A DNA stretch of 64,000 bases, taken from the NCBI GenBank assembly GCA_015847255.1, contig JADLZK010001318.1:62001-126000 (forward strand), given 5' to 3'. The notes under the pieces were generated by a model. The model saw only the letters and a program-made list of their open reading frames with translations, made no database searches and was not told where the DNA came from. Made by a program: the position numbers and the translations under genes. This document shows, one piece after another, positions 1 through 11,363 of the stretch. The stretch comes from Hyparrhenia diplandra (lineage: Eukaryota; Streptophyta; Magnoliopsida; Poales; Poaceae). How positions within the stretch are numbered: position 1 is the first letter of the stretch; every line of letters begins with the position of its first letter.

Positions 1-420
1 GCTTTGCTATAGGTGGGAAGGGAGAAGTCATTTATGGCAAGGTTGGTCAAGGTAGTGGTTTGAGCTCGAGTGAGAAACCAACCAACACTCCCAAATTGAC
101 CAAGATCACTCCACCCGAGCCTACCGAGCCTATTGTGCAAGATGGCATTCTCCAGAGCCAACTAAGACTCCACCTCCTAAACAAGTGTGGCTTCCCAAAC
201 CGAACCACCTCAAGAACCCACTTGACACTCGCCCGGGATCCCCGAGGAAACCCTTCCTAAGGCCAAGACCACAACAAGAGTGAACCATCCACCCAAGAGA
301 GTGAACCAACCACCACCCAAGAGAGAGGTGAGGTATCACCGTGAGTATTGTCGAGAGATGGTCACTTGGTTGAGTTTTGCTTTAGGAGGGAAGAGGGATG
401 CTAGGCGTCGAGTGGAGTTT
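1..420 (+). pseudogene. copia gag C-terminal remnant with a damaged zinc knuckle
   Basis: The segment upstream of the protease encodes a proline- and basic-rich stretch. Around 328-400 there is a CCHC-like nucleocapsid signature, with Cys and His codons spread over two frames because of frameshifts. In copia elements this knuckle packages the RNA genome. Only the last part of gag is present and it is not translatable in one frame. Confidence 0.6.
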
Positions 421-789
421 TGAGAACCGCGGACGTGTATCACCCACCACTTGGCATGTATGAGAGGGGTGTGCGCTTCGGTTCGGAGGCGGTTTGCTAG
501 GCCCTGAAGGTAGGAGGCCTCGAGAGGTTTGGACCACGGTTTGTGAGACCGTTTGGTGGTCGTGTTCTTGAAAGTGGATGTAGATCCTTGCTTTGGGAGC
601 TTTGAGGTTGATAAGAGGAGTGCACCACGCTTTGTTGTGCGTGGTAAGCGGTTTGGTAAGATGGGGCGTGGGATGGTTGTTTTGCCTAATGCATATTTGG
701 GGCAAGATGGTCAACACCGGTACTCTTCCAAGTTTACTAACCCGGTGTTGTTCCATATGCTCATCCCATGTTCTATCGTTGATACAGTT

Positions 790-3700
790 TGGAAGGCTGG
801 AGGACATGTGGCTCATTGACTCGGGCTGTTCTCGACACATGACCCGGTAACTCCAAGTGGTTCTCGGCCTCACCCCCATGAAGACGAAAAGAGTACATCA
901 CTTTCGGGACAAAGAACAGAGGGAAGATTCTATCTCGAGGGTCAATCGGGATCAATGACCACTTTGTACTCAAGGATGTGGCGCCGTCTCCAACCTTCAC
1001 TTCAACCCGCTACGTCTCTCGGCTCATGGCGAGGCGGGTATGAGGTACGCCTTCAAGGTTGGGTGTTCTCGAGTTTTGGACTCTCGCGATGATCTCATTT
1101 CTTTGGATTGTGCCATTTGGGCAAGTCTTTCGTGCTGATTTTCTCGAGGCTTTGGCACTTCTTGTTGCTTGTTGGCGGGTCCTCCTCCGATTTGTGGAAG
1201 TGGCATAGGAGACTAGGTCACTTGAGCTTCGATCTCCTCGCGAGGTTGAGTTCAATGGATCTCGATCCAGGATTGCCTAAACTCAAATTTGAGAAGGATT
1301 TGGTTTGCCATCCCCGTCGCCACGGGGAAGATGGTATACGCTTCCCACCACCCGTTATTTCGGATTATGACCTCGAGACCGAGAGATCCTTCACATGGAC
1401 ACCGTTGGTCCGTCTCGGGTGAGGTCGGTGGGTGGGAAGTGGTATTGTCTAGTGATCGTTGATGATTTTTCGAGGTATTCTTGGGTCTTTTTCATGGAGG
1501 GCAAGGATGAGGCTTTTGGTTTTGCTCGTGATCTGATTTTGAGATCGAGAACCGAAGTTACCAGAGACGACCAATCGAGCGATTCGCAAAGGACAATGGC
1601 ACGTAATTCAAGAACTCTCGATTCGAGTCTCTTTGCGCTAACTTGGGTGTCGAGCACCGTTTTCTAGCCCTTATGTTCCGCAGTGAGAATGGGATTGTTG
1701 AGCGGAAGAACCGGACGCTTGTGGAGATGGCAAGGACCATGCTCGATGAACACAAGACTCGAGGAAGTATTGGGCTGAGGCAATCAATACGGCGTGCCAT
1801 GTCTCCAACCGCATTTTCCTTCGTGCTTTCACCAAGAAGACATCATATGAGCTGCGGTTTGGGAGATTGCCCAAGGTAAGCCACTTCCGTGTGTTTGGAT
1901 GCAGGTGCTTCATTCTCAAGCAAGGTAATCTCGACAAGTTTGAGTCTCGATCCGCCGATGGCATTTTCCTTGGATATGCTTTGCACTCACATGCTTGAGT
2001 TCTAAATCTTGAGACTAATCGCGTTGTAGAGACATGTGAGGTTACTTTTCGATGAGAGGCCGCGCCTTGTTCCTCTTACGTGTTTGAGTGTGCGGGGAAA
2101 GGATGAGATGGAGCGAGCATCTTTGTGGAGGAGGAGCAGGAAGACGTTTGGGGTGATCCCGGCGACTCCACCGCTTGCCCCGCCGACCCGTGACGACGAT
2201 GGCCGCTCACGGAGCAGACCCTACTACCACTACTTCACGGGGTCCGTGGAGCAGCCCCCTCGAGGCGAGACACCGCACCTCGAGGAGGTTCCCACTCCGG
2301 TCGAGGGGAGGCGACATCTTCGCCAAGACGGCGCCTCAAGACATTCAGCGTCGCCACCCCCCAAGAGACCATGATTGGAGGACTTAATCGAGGGTAACTC
2401 GTTCCAAAGCTTATGCCATGTGTCATTTCGCTCATTCTCGCATTTGTTTCCTCTCTTGAGCCCAAAGATGTTAACACCGCATTATTTGATTCGATTGGGT
2501 CAATGCCATGCATGAGGAGTTGAGAACTTTGAGAGGAACCAAGTTTGGGTGTTAGTTCCACCTCGGTGAGTGTCATCCCATAGGTACTAAGTGGGTGTTC
2601 AAAAACAAAACAGAGTGAGGATGGTGTGGTGGTGAGAAACAAAGCCGATTAGTTGCCCGGGGGTTTTGTCGAAAGAGGGAATAGACTATGAGGAAACCTT
2701 CGCTTCCCCTGAGCCCGCATAGAAGCTATTAGGATTTTGCTTGCCTTTGCAGCCTCGAAGGCTTTTTAAGCTCTTCCGGATGGATGTCAAGAGTGCTTTC
2801 CTAAATGGGTTCATAGAGGAGGAAGTGTATGTGAGGCAGCCCCAGGGTTTTTGAGAATCCTAAACACCCGGACTATGTGTACAAGTTGTACAAGGCTTTT
2901 TGTACGGCTCGAAGCAAGCCCCCGTGAGCGTGGTACGAGAGGTTGAAAGCTTTCCTTTTAGCTAAGGGTTTTGTGATGGGGGCGTGGTAGACAAGACTTT
3001 GTTCCCGCTTAGGAAGGGCAATGACATACTCCTAGTCCGGATATATGTGGATGATATCATCTTTGGTGGCTCTTCACATGCTATGGTATCGAAGTTTTGC
3101 AGAGATTATGAGCAGGGGAGTTCGAGATGAGCATGATGGGCGAAGCTGACCTACTTCCTTGGACTTCAAATCAAGCAAACCAAGGGCGGGATCTTCGCAC
3201 ACCGGGGCAAGTACACGAAGGACATCATCCGCCAAGTTTCGCATGGGTGAGGCCAAGCCTCTTTTCGACGCCCATGTCGACGACGACGTCGCCCCCGACG
3301 AGGACAAGGATGGAGAAGCTGTGGATCAAAGGGAGTACGAAGCATGATCGGTTATTTGCTTTGTGACGGCGACGCGCCCGACATCCGGCTTTGCGGTGTG
3401 CCCTCAAGACGTTTTCGATCTTCGCCGCGCACCTCTCACTTTCGTGTCGTGGAAGAGGATCTTCGGTACTTGCAGATTACCCCCGACTTTGGCCTATGGT
3501 ACTCGGCCTCTTCCACCCTCTCCCCGGTTGGTTACTCGGACTCGATTATGCCGGGTGATCGTATGCATAGAAAGTCCACCGGTACTTGTCGGTTTCTCGG
3601 TACTTCTCTAGTGTCTTGGTCGCCTCTAAAGCGATCGGGTGTCGCTCATCGACGGTTGAGGCGGAGTATGTAGCCGCCGCCGCTTGTTGTTCCCAATTTG

Positions 3701-3990
3701 TTGTGGATGGTTGCCACTTTGAGAGACTTTGGCTTGAGTTTTTCTCGTGTACCTTTGTTTTGTGTGATAGCATGGGAGCCGTGTGAGTGTAGCCAAAAAC
3801 CCGTCCTTCACTCCCGCACCAAACACATAGAGGTGAGGTACCACTTCCCGAGAGATCACCGGGAGAAAGGGGACATAGATGTACAAAGATGTGTACACGG
3901 AGCAACAGACAAGGACATTTTCACGAAACCACTAGACCAAGTCCGTTTTGCCCGGCTTTCGTGGAGAGTTGGGCGTGTGCTATCCTTTTG
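790..3990 (+). pseudogene. copia pol pseudogene: protease, integrase, reverse transcriptase, RNase H
   Basis: The protease active-site motif IDSGCSRHMT is at 808-843. The GAG-pre-integrase motif WHRRLGHLS lies near 1200-1230. The integrase core begins near 1391 with MDTVGPS and continues with VIVDDFSRYSW; DNG is near 1590 and VERKNRTL near 1695-1720, covering the D,D,E positions in different frames. Reverse transcriptase motifs MDVKSAFLNG (about 2778-2810) and the catalytic YVDD (about 3046-3060) are visible. RNase H shows EAEYVAAAACC at 3660-3695 and KHIEVRYHF at 3820-3850, and ends with DIFTKPL near 3915. Each block sits in a different frame from its neighbours and stop codons are frequent. 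This is a relic, although domain order and length are normal. Confidence 0.92.
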
Positions 3991-5353
3991 AGGGGTAGCT
4001 TTGTAGTTGATGTACGGATGTAGTTTTAGGTTTGTTTTTGCTTTTTGTATCATACTTGCATATCATGAGCTTCACTTTTGTATTGAATGGAATGAGTTTG
4101 TGCTCTTACTAGTATGGACATGATAGTGCTTCTAGTTTGAGCTCTTTCTAATCATGTGGTGTATGTTATGAGCTGAGCAACTTTTTTCAAATGTGAACTT
4201 GATTAATGAATGATGAAATTAAATCATGGTTCACCCTTGAGCTAGCTTCTATCATGAGTAGGATGTTGAGATCCTTTTGAGCTTTTATGTGTATGCTTGG
4301 TAGCTATGTCTCATGCTTTTGATTCATTCATTTGCTTAGTTTTTCATGATAATACCATGCTAAAACGTGAAGTCTAAAGCTAAAGTGATGAAAAGATCGA
4401 GTGGGTCCATTTTGCCACACTTTGAAGTTTGAGAGGCGCTTTCATTTGCACTCTTGAATGAACTTGGACTTCATTGTGTTTGACCTGGACCATTGTCTTA
4501 AGCTAATCATTGCTCATGCATAGGCTTGACATGGTTGATTAGTAAGGCAAGGCAAATGTGGATAACCACTCGCATGCTCTGTTGTAACTTGTGAACCGCC
4601 GCAACTCGAACTAAAATGAACCTCACAAGTTTGTGCCATAATGTCTAGCATGATGTCTCGAACGCATTTTTGGGGTAGTTCACCCGTTTACATGTTTGAG
4701 CACTTAGTTGATTTCCTATCTACTTGTGCTAGGTGCTATGTTTAATGGTGAACCTCCTTTTGCAAGATACTAAAATTTGCTCAAAATGCTTTGTGTCATA
4801 TTTCATATCATCGATTAGCTTGAGCTCGGCTAGCACTTGTAATTTGTTGCTATGGTACCACTTTGAGCACTCTCTCATTCGTTTGAATATAATCTTGAAG
4901 CTTTGCATTGTGACATATTGTATTTCATAGCTTGATTAATGCATGTGCCAACAAGGGGGAGAAAGATACAAAGACAGTGAGTGCATCTGTCTAGGAGGAG
5001 TAGCACCTTGAGCTAGATGTGTTCAGCTGTTTGCCCGAGCTAGATGTGTTGAGCCTTTGTTTGCCTCTGTCTTGAGGGTCTAGCTGTTTTGTGTGTGTGA
5101 AAGAAATTGGTTTGGAGCTGTGCTAGTGGTGTTGAGCCTTTGTTCTACCTCTTCTTGAGGACTAGCTGCCTATTTAGCTTGGTTGTGTCGAGCCTTTTGC
5201 CCATGTCTTTGGGAACCAAGCTTTTGCTCCATGTTTGCTATCCGGTGGATCTGTCTTAGCTTTTGTCTAGCTTGTGTTCACTTGGATGTGCTTTCTTCTA
5301 CCTTCTTCGTTTTTGTGTTGAATGTTGACAATGCACTCATCAAGGGGGGAGAT
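3991..5353 (+). other. copia 3' internal non-coding stretch with two polypurine tracts
   Basis: No credible coding frame occurs between RNase H and the 3' LTR. A purine tract CAAGGGGGAGA lies at 4952-4962 and a second, CAAGGGGGGAGA, at 5341-5352 directly abuts the LTR. The distal one is the expected plus-strand primer. Repeated copies of such a tract before the 3' LTR are known from Sireviruses. Between them is T-rich sequence with repeated GTTGAGCCTTTG and CTTGAGG phrases (about 5040-5160). Confidence 0.7.
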
Positions 5354-7378
5354 TGCGAACACATGGTTGATTTAGGCTACATGTGTTTAGTTTTGTGATG
5401 GAGTGATTGTCAACCACCAACATTCTTTCTCTATTTTCATTTTATCTTTTTATGCTTCGGCTATGTTCACCCAAGCATACGTGGAGTGTGTGAAGACGTA
5501 TCTCTTGGTTCGTGTTGTGCGGGTGTGGAGCTCGGAGATGGTAGCCGACGGCGAGGTGAAGGGGCCAAGGAGGACGTGCCGGGCCGACGGACCGCGAGGA
5601 GGTGAAGGACGGACGTGAGGCTTGGACCGAGGGACCGGATCGCCCGGGCGGCTAGCCATGGTGGTGATATCCGGGACATCGACGGATGCAAGAGGACGTG
5701 GCAGGGACCGCGGTCGATCGGGTCAAGACGGGCGAAGCGGTGCGCAGGGGAGCTCGGATGACTTGACGACTGGCGGTCAAGACGGTGATGACGCGTGTCG
5801 AGGAGGTTTGGTGGTTTGCCCTCAAAACCATCGGCGCTGGTTTGGTGGTTTGGGCCTCAAAACCATCGGCGGGTTTCGCGGGTTTGAGCCTCAAAACCCG
5901 AGGCGTTTGCAGACGGAAGGATGGCACGTGGCGGCATCGGGGGAGGTTGCGTGGATGCAAGGCTACCCGATGAGGAGGCGCGGTGGTCGCCGGATCAAAA
6001 TATACCCGTAGTCGACCAAAAAAATAGCCCTAGGGTTAGTGGTTTGGCTCATATGTATCGAAGGGCAAAATAGGGATAAGAAATAAGGACCATAAGTAGT
6101 GGATGGCAGCCATCCTCCCTCTTTTGCCTCTTCCATTTTTCGTTTTTATTTTTCCCCAATTTTAAGGTTCTTGTTTAGAGGTCCAAGAACACCAAATTGG
6201 TAACACTTTGTGGTGATTTTCGTTGGGAAGGGGAGCCCCAAATCTCCCTGTCGCCTCTGGGCTTTTGGATCAATTTCCTTCTTCCTTTGCTGTGATTTTC
6301 GTTGGAATTTTTGGAGCCTGTGTGGTTTTGTTTCTCTGTTCTTGTATCTGTGCAGCAGGGAGGCGTGAGGCTCGGCACCGAGCGCCGCTGCTAGGCAACA
6401 AGCAGACTCCGCACGAGCGCAAGCGAGGCCAAGGGCTGGAGTCAGGCACCTGCTTGGGAGCCACCGCGAGGACCTGTGCTGGCCGACCACGCACAGGCAT
6501 CAAGCAGCAGCTGTGCTAGGCAACCACCCACGAGAGGAAGCCACGGTCCGGCACCTGCTGCCTGTGCTCGTCAACTACTTCAGGCTCCCAACGCAGCAGC
6601 GCCGCCCAGCGTTGCCATCAAGCAGCAGCGCTCGCAAGCAGCACCTGGCCAAGGCGTCGGCTTTTCCTCGGTTCGCGTGGGCAGCAAGCAGCCAATGCAG
6701 CGGGCCAGCAAGCAGCAGTGGCAGGTGGGCAGCGCCCTGTCTCAGCACCGCATGACAGCAGCTACTCCAAGTTTCTTTTCTTCGCTCAACAAATCAAAGG
6801 TCAATTCTTTCTTGTGCTGTGGTTTGGCCATCGAGCCAATCAATCTCTTCTTGCAGGGTAACTAGATCAAGGTTTGTGTGTGCAAATTTCCAGCTCATAA
6901 TCACTCAAACTAGTTTCTTTTTCCTGCACCTGCAAGGTGTTCGATGAAATGTCTAAGTAGCTGTTTCTCCTAGTTTTTCTTCGTTCTTTTTGCTAGATTT
7001 GTTCTAAGCACTAGTTTAGTTTCTTTTTGTGTTCCTACAGCTTGTTTTAGTTGTAGATTTTTAGTAGAGTAATTTTCTTGTCCTAGTGTTTATTTTATTT
7101 CCTGCTAAATAGAAAATCCCAAAAATTTCCAAAGTTTAGTTTTGCTTTTATCTTTTTGCAATGATTTTGTATCAAGTCGAGGATTTTGTCTAGTTACTCT
7201 CGTCACAAGTTGGCGTTGGTAATCTAGTTTCGGGAACCCGCTTCTTTTCGATAGAAGTTGGGAATCTCGCCTTTTTGTCTCTCCGTTGAGGTTGGGGGTT
7301 GAGCCGATGACCCGAATTTGAAAAAAAAAAATCGAGGCTCCCATTCACCCCCCCTCAGTCGCCGCTTTGGGTCCTTCA
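5354..7378 (+). mobile_element. 3' LTR of the copia element (about 2.0 kb)
   Basis: The LTR starts with TG directly after the purine tract (TGCGAACACATGG) and ends at CGCTTTGGGTCCTTCA, giving TG...CA ends. The same family appears as solo LTRs at 30368-32711 (+) and 59220-61514 (-), which fixes both borders. Its interior holds a GC-rich tandem subrepeat and, near its 3' end, GTTGGGGGTTGAGCCGATGACCC followed by an A tract, shared by all three copies. GC-rich open frames inside it are not conserved between copies and are not treated as genes. Confidence 0.88.
5806..5910 (+). repeat. imperfect tandem subrepeat inside the LTR
   Basis: Three imperfect units of roughly 35-40 bp carry the phrase GTGGTTTGGGCCTCAAAACC followed by a short spacer. 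Equivalent arrays occur in the two solo LTRs at about 30822-30950 and, reversed, 60925-61055. The array is therefore a family feature of this LTR and not a chance local repeat. Confidence 0.75.
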
Positions 7379-7452
7379 TATAGGAATGCGGAGTAAGGTG
7401 CTATGCATCTGCAGTTGTTGCTAGAGATCAGAAAATAGGAGGTGCGGGTAGC
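7379..7452. other. short unique spacer after the LTR
   Basis: Nothing recognisable. The left flank of the copia element is outside the window, so its target-site duplication cannot be checked. Confidence 0.4.
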
Positions 7453-7536
7453 GTTAAGCAATGAAAGATACTTAACTTGCTTAATTTAGTTAAGTATCTT
7501 TCATTGCTTAACTTGCTTAAGCAATGAAAGATACTT
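7453..7536. repeat. perfect 25-bp hairpin with a third arm copy
   Basis: Arms 7453-7477 and 7488-7512 are exact reverse complements (core AAGCAATGAAAGATACTT) around a 10-nt AT-rich loop. A third copy of the same 18-nt core follows in direct orientation at 7519-7536. A, then T homopolymers follow (7546-7591). This looks like a collapsed inverted-repeat element or a local rearrangement. It could also fold as a short RNA hairpin. Confidence 0.85.
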
Positions 7537-7591
7537 GTTTAAGTAAAAAAAAAAAAAAAAAAGCAAAAGATACTTTTTTTTTTTTTTTTTG

Positions 7592-8500
7592 GTATGTCAA
7601 CGTCTGAGATTCATGACGAGTGTTAATAAGCAATGCAAGCTGTAAAAACTTTTGCTGATCCACCTTATTCATTGTTCTTTATAAACCATATTATATCTGT
7701 ACCATTTATTAGATTAATAATACCATATATTGTTTCATCATTGTTAAGCAAGGAAATTAGCCAGCCATAACTCGTTTGTTCAACCGTAAGTTCAATGGCT
7801 TAATTAGCCAAGACACAAACAATTCGGCGTAGTGCAGCGCGGCGGCCAGTCAATGCATCTTCGCTGATGTAGAGGAAGCACCATGGAAATGAAACTACAC
7901 TGCACTGCAATGGAACAAAAGGTTTTGTATCCAACATACAACAAAATCAAGAAAACATGCAGAACAAATGTTAATCCCCTGTGCCTCGTTTGATAGAAAA
8001 AATTGACACAACCAAAAGTGTGTTCAGTTTATACTAAACTTGAGAAGCAAAAGATCTGTATGTACAAAAACTTTGCAACAATTTTTTTTTTTTTGACTCA
8101 GTTCATGACGGTAATAACAAAGATTGTGCTTCATGGCAACGACGATGACCTCGAGCTCAAGCGAACCGAGGTGCCGGTGGACCTGAATTGGTGCCGTAGC
8201 TGCCAATCGACGTGGTGGCTGAATCGCAATGCGTCACGGCTGGGGCTGGCGTGCCTTGCCAAATTATCGAGGACGACCAGATCGGTGGGTCTAATCGATG
8301 TGCACGGCATCGACGACGAGGGAGAGCATGTGCGGCAACAATCGTCCGCGCACTATTTAGAAAACAAAACAAAGAATGAGCATGTGGAAATTTCTAGAAA
8401 AGGTCAAAACCGGCGTGAAACTCCAAAAGGAAAATATACCTTAGACTCTTTATATTTTCACTTTTGAACCAAACTATATATTGCATAAGAAAACAGACCG
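7592..8500. other. module spacer with a GC-richer unidentified insert
   Basis: Parts at 7755-7850 and 7910-8050 match spacers seen elsewhere in the window (for example 36290-36370 and 52420-52530), so this is 5' flank of a PHAS-type module. Within it, about 8084-8350 starts with a T tract and then becomes GC-richer than its surroundings. It has no frame I recognise and may be a 5'-truncated retroposon or captured sequence. The end of the spacer again matches the TTTTCACTTTTGAAC phrase that precedes other modules. Confidence 0.5.
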
Positions 8501-8514
8501 AGGACAATATGGTA

Positions 8515-8750
8515 CTCCCTCCATCCCAAATTATAAGTCGTTTGACTTTTTTGACAACAAATTTGACCACTGCCTTATTCAAAAATTTATGCAAAATATT
8601 ACTTTTTTTTTGCCATGGCTTTCTTTTTAGTATAAGTTCTTAAATAATGACTTGAATTTGACAATATTTACGCAAAAATTTTTTGAATAAGACGAATGGT
8701 CAAAATTGGAGCCAAAAAAGTCAAACGACTTATAATTTGGGATAGAGGAG
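8515..8750. mobile_element. Stowaway MITE (236 bp)
   Basis: The terminal inverted repeats CTCCCTCCATCCCAAATTAT and the reverse complement of ATAATTTGGGATAGAGGAG bound the element. TA dinucleotides at 8513-8514 and 8751-8752 are the target duplication. This is the standard structure of Stowaway MITEs, which are moved by Tc1/mariner transposases. It inserted just upstream of the module promoter at 8782. Confidence 0.93.
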
Positions 8751-8781
8751 TACACTACAATGCCATTGCATCCTTCGTTCC

Positions 8782-9365
8782 TATATAAATGCAGCTAGCC
8801 TCCCACATTGTGGTGGTCATGACCACCAACAGCTAAAACTGCAAATGTTTTACGCCATTTAGATGCCAATTGCCAAGACAAGAATGAGCGAGAGACCTAA
8901 TAAGTGCCGGCAGGCAGGAAAAATACGTTGGTGGATCACGTTCTTTGGAGTAGGATGCAGCAGGAATTTAGGTCCAAGGAGTCGTGCTAGAGTAGTATAG
9001 CTCCACTTGGTGAAATCAAGCACGCATCGCGTTACTGTATGCCACATCAGTCCAGATCGCAGTTGGATGTCAATGGATATCAAATGGATATCCTCTAGTT
9101 CAAAAAAATGAACTATAATTCATTCCCCTTCACCAAAATTCGAATTCCTAGTTCATTTGCTAAAATCATAGATATCCAATTTCCACCGGTAGTCATCAGT
9201 TGTAGTGGAGGGTGTTGACACAATCGGGCCATATGATGCAGTACTCCCACGCTGGTTTCTCCGCTTCTTGTAGCTAAGAGTTGTGCAATGAGCTCCACAT
9301 CAGTGCCGCAAACGACGAGCCAAGTGCTTGGCAAATATTGCCCATCTCCCTCATGAGGCACTGCA
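8782..9365 (+). ncRNA. PHAS-type module 1; miR2118-like site 8945-8966
   Basis: A TATATAAA box is at 8782-8789. A spacer with CCAACAGCTAAAACTGCA and AAGACAAGAATGAG follows, then the 22-nt site with core GGAGTAGGATGCAGCAGG at 8947-8964, and AGCTCCAC at about 8999. The site differs from the remembered miR2118 complement at 5 of 22 positions. A further block shared with other type-A modules (TTGTGCAATGAGCTCCAC near 9290) suggests the transcript runs at least 350 nt past the site. By analogy with rice 21-PHAS loci this is a non-coding precursor; ends are approximate and expression is unproven. Confidence 0.65.
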
Positions 9366-9752
9366 TCAGCTGCAAAGGATAAAATTGTAATTTTTATTAT
9401 ATATAATTAATTATATTTGGATAATAAGGGTAAAATAGTAATTTTAATTATCTTCAATAAACAAAAGGTAAAACTGGAATTCGTATCACATCCGTCGGCT
9501 ACACCCGTCCCTTGTGTGCTATATATGCAGGGGGACAAATTTGTGCTCAGGATGACCTTGCTAGTTAGACCTCATCTTCCATGCTCGTACCTTGCATTGC
9601 TTATCGATGATCAGCTGCACACCAGCGGCGGAGGAGGACGACAGAGACAACGATGAAGACTCGCTGGACGTGCTATGCTACTGAGTCTAATAAGACTGCA
9701 AAAGAAAGTTGACTCCTGTAGGCCATCAAGATTCTGAGACCATCACAAAACC
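9366..9752. other. AT-rich then mixed spacer shared with other modules
   Basis: The run with AAAACTGGAATTC, CATCCGTCG and CCTTGCATTGCTTATC matches spacers at 13130-13300, 14860-15080 and 28190-28440. It is duplicated module flank; no gene seen. Confidence 0.5.
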
Positions 9753-9909
9753 GTCATGCTTATAAGCTCGTTCACCATAATAATCCTGATGAATTACCAA
9801 TCTTGCATATCTCGTTCAATCCAGTGGCGTCATGCTTAGAAGCTCGCTCACCATAATAATCCTGTTGAATTTCCAATCTTGCATATCTCGTTCAATATAT
9901 CCAGTGCAT
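9753..9909. repeat. 76-bp tandem duplication
   Basis: Two direct copies start at 9753 and 9829. Both contain AAGCTCG, CACCATAATAATCCTG and CAATCTTGCATATCTCGTTC, with a few substitutions and a small insertion in the second. Confidence 0.9.
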
Positions 9910-10050
9910 AATCTTCGTGCAAACTTTCCACAGCCGGTACGTACACACACCGATCGAGCGTGCTATATATAGCAGTGCAGGCCGCGGATATGCATATAAG
10001 GAAGATGTCAAGGACATGAATCGCAGTGGAGGCCATGCTTGTCTATCTCA

Positions 10051-10372
10051 GGGTGTGTTTAGAGCCCCAACTTCCCTCCAAAATTTCCTGCATTCCCATC
10101 ACATCCCATCACATCGAAACATTCAATGCACCCAAAGAACGCTCGCCGGCCAGTATAAAATTTAGGTAAACAAAAAAACTAATTGCACAGTTTAGATGTA
10201 CATTGCGAGGCGATTCTTTTTGAGCCTAGTTACGCCAATGGTAGGATAATATTTTACCACAAACAAAGCGAAACGTGCTACAAAATATTTTTCGGTTTGA
10301 ACGGTGTTTTCAGACCAAAATTTGGCCCGAATTTTTTTTTTCAGACCCAAATTTTGAGCTCTAAACACACCC
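10051..10372. mobile_element. MITE with GGGTGTGTTTAGAG termini (322 bp)
   Basis: GGGTGTGTTTAGAGC at the left end is mirrored by GAGCTCTAAACACACCC at the right end. TCA at 10048-10050 and 10373-10375 forms a 3-bp direct duplication. The terminal sequence and 3-bp duplication fit Tourist-like (PIF/Harbinger) MITEs of grasses, though TCA deviates from the usual TWA. There is no coding capacity. Confidence 0.8.
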
Positions 10373-11363
10373 TCAAATAAAAAGCTAGAAACCTTTTTGT
10401 AGGGGTACTGCTGCCATGTGGGACAGGTCAGCCTGCCATGTGGGGCCCGATCCTGGTGCGGAAGGGCAACATGCTACATAAAAAGAAGACCCGGAGGCCA
10501 AAGCAAGGATCATGAACCGAATATCAATTATCTCTGTATTTATCTTTACCTGCACTGTTCATCTTCCTCCCATCTCCCTCTACTTTCCCCTTTGTACCCA
10601 GATTCTAGAACCTTCGGATACTTCTGCAGTAAGATTAGTAGCCCAGATTGAGGGTTGCACTTTTGGTCCGATTTACATGATTTTTACTGAGGATGTCCAT
10701 CCGTTCGTAGTTGGTATGTACGCAGCCCTGCCGGACACACAGAAGGACCGCCTTGTTGTTGCTCTGTTTGTTCATAGCAAATCACTTCATTGAATTTTTG
10801 GACTGAGAGTTGCTATTAATTCATCGAATTATTGAACTGAGATTTGCACTCAGCTACAGGAAGTAAACTCCCTCCCCAGCTCGTACAATGCTTCTCAGGC
10901 AGGAAGTCTACTCCCTGTCAGTTTATATTTCCTGTAGCTGAACATTTTACAGATGCAATTATACCTCTCCTCCCTGTCAGGTTAATTGCACAATGCTATG
11001 TTTGTTCATAGCAAATCTCAGTCGTCCATCTTTTACTGAGGGTGTATAATTGCACAATGCTCTGTTTGTTCATAGCAAATCTCAGTTCAATGTAGTATAC
11101 TCTGTTCGGGCAGGACGGAGGGGGGTATAATTGCATCTGTACAAGCTGGGAGGGAGTGGAATTATTGAAGTACCATTTATTTTTCAATCATATCTAAAAA
11201 TTTATAGTTATGGATCCATATGTTTTGTTACTTCTCAGTACTTTTTCTTGATCTGTGTTTTTCACCGTCCGATAGTGAACCAATGAAGGACCCATGTTTT
11301 TTTCCAAACAGCTTATTTAAACTGAATGACATGTCTGTACCATGCAGTTGCATCTTTCCTTCT
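10373..11363. repeat. complex low-copy repeat region
   Basis: The phrase CTGTTTGTTCATAGCAAATC occurs at about 10768, 11001 and 11065, mixed with repeated CTCCCTGTCAG, TTCCTGTAGCTGA and TGCAATTATACC phrases in both orientations. The piece looks like a rearranged transposon end. An open frame of 93 codons at 10512-10793 has no recognisable domain and is probably chance. The last 100 bp leads into the next module promoter. Confidence 0.5.

Larger units (their letters stand above)
1..5353 (+). mobile_element. Ty1-copia retrotransposon, internal region, decayed and cut by the window edge
   Basis: This is the internal part of a Ty1-copia LTR retrotransposon on the + strand. Domain order is gag tail, protease, GAG-pre-integrase, integrase, reverse transcriptase, RNase H, which is the copia order. 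The reading frame is broken by many stops and frameshifts, so no polyprotein can be made. The 5' LTR and most of gag lie outside the window. About 1.35 kb without clear coding capacity separates the end of RNase H from the 3' LTR. That spacing, plus repeated polypurine tracts, suggests the Sirevirus (Maximus) lineage, which is inference. Confidence 0.9.

Noticed and set aside
8003..8467. 154-codon frame
   Set aside because: It spans module spacer, a T tract and a GC-richer insert of different origin, so a real gene is unlikely.
10512..10793. 93-codon frame with an N-terminal hydrophobic stretch
   Set aside because: It might be read as a small secreted peptide, but it lies in a rearranged repeat region and has no second copy that keeps the frame.
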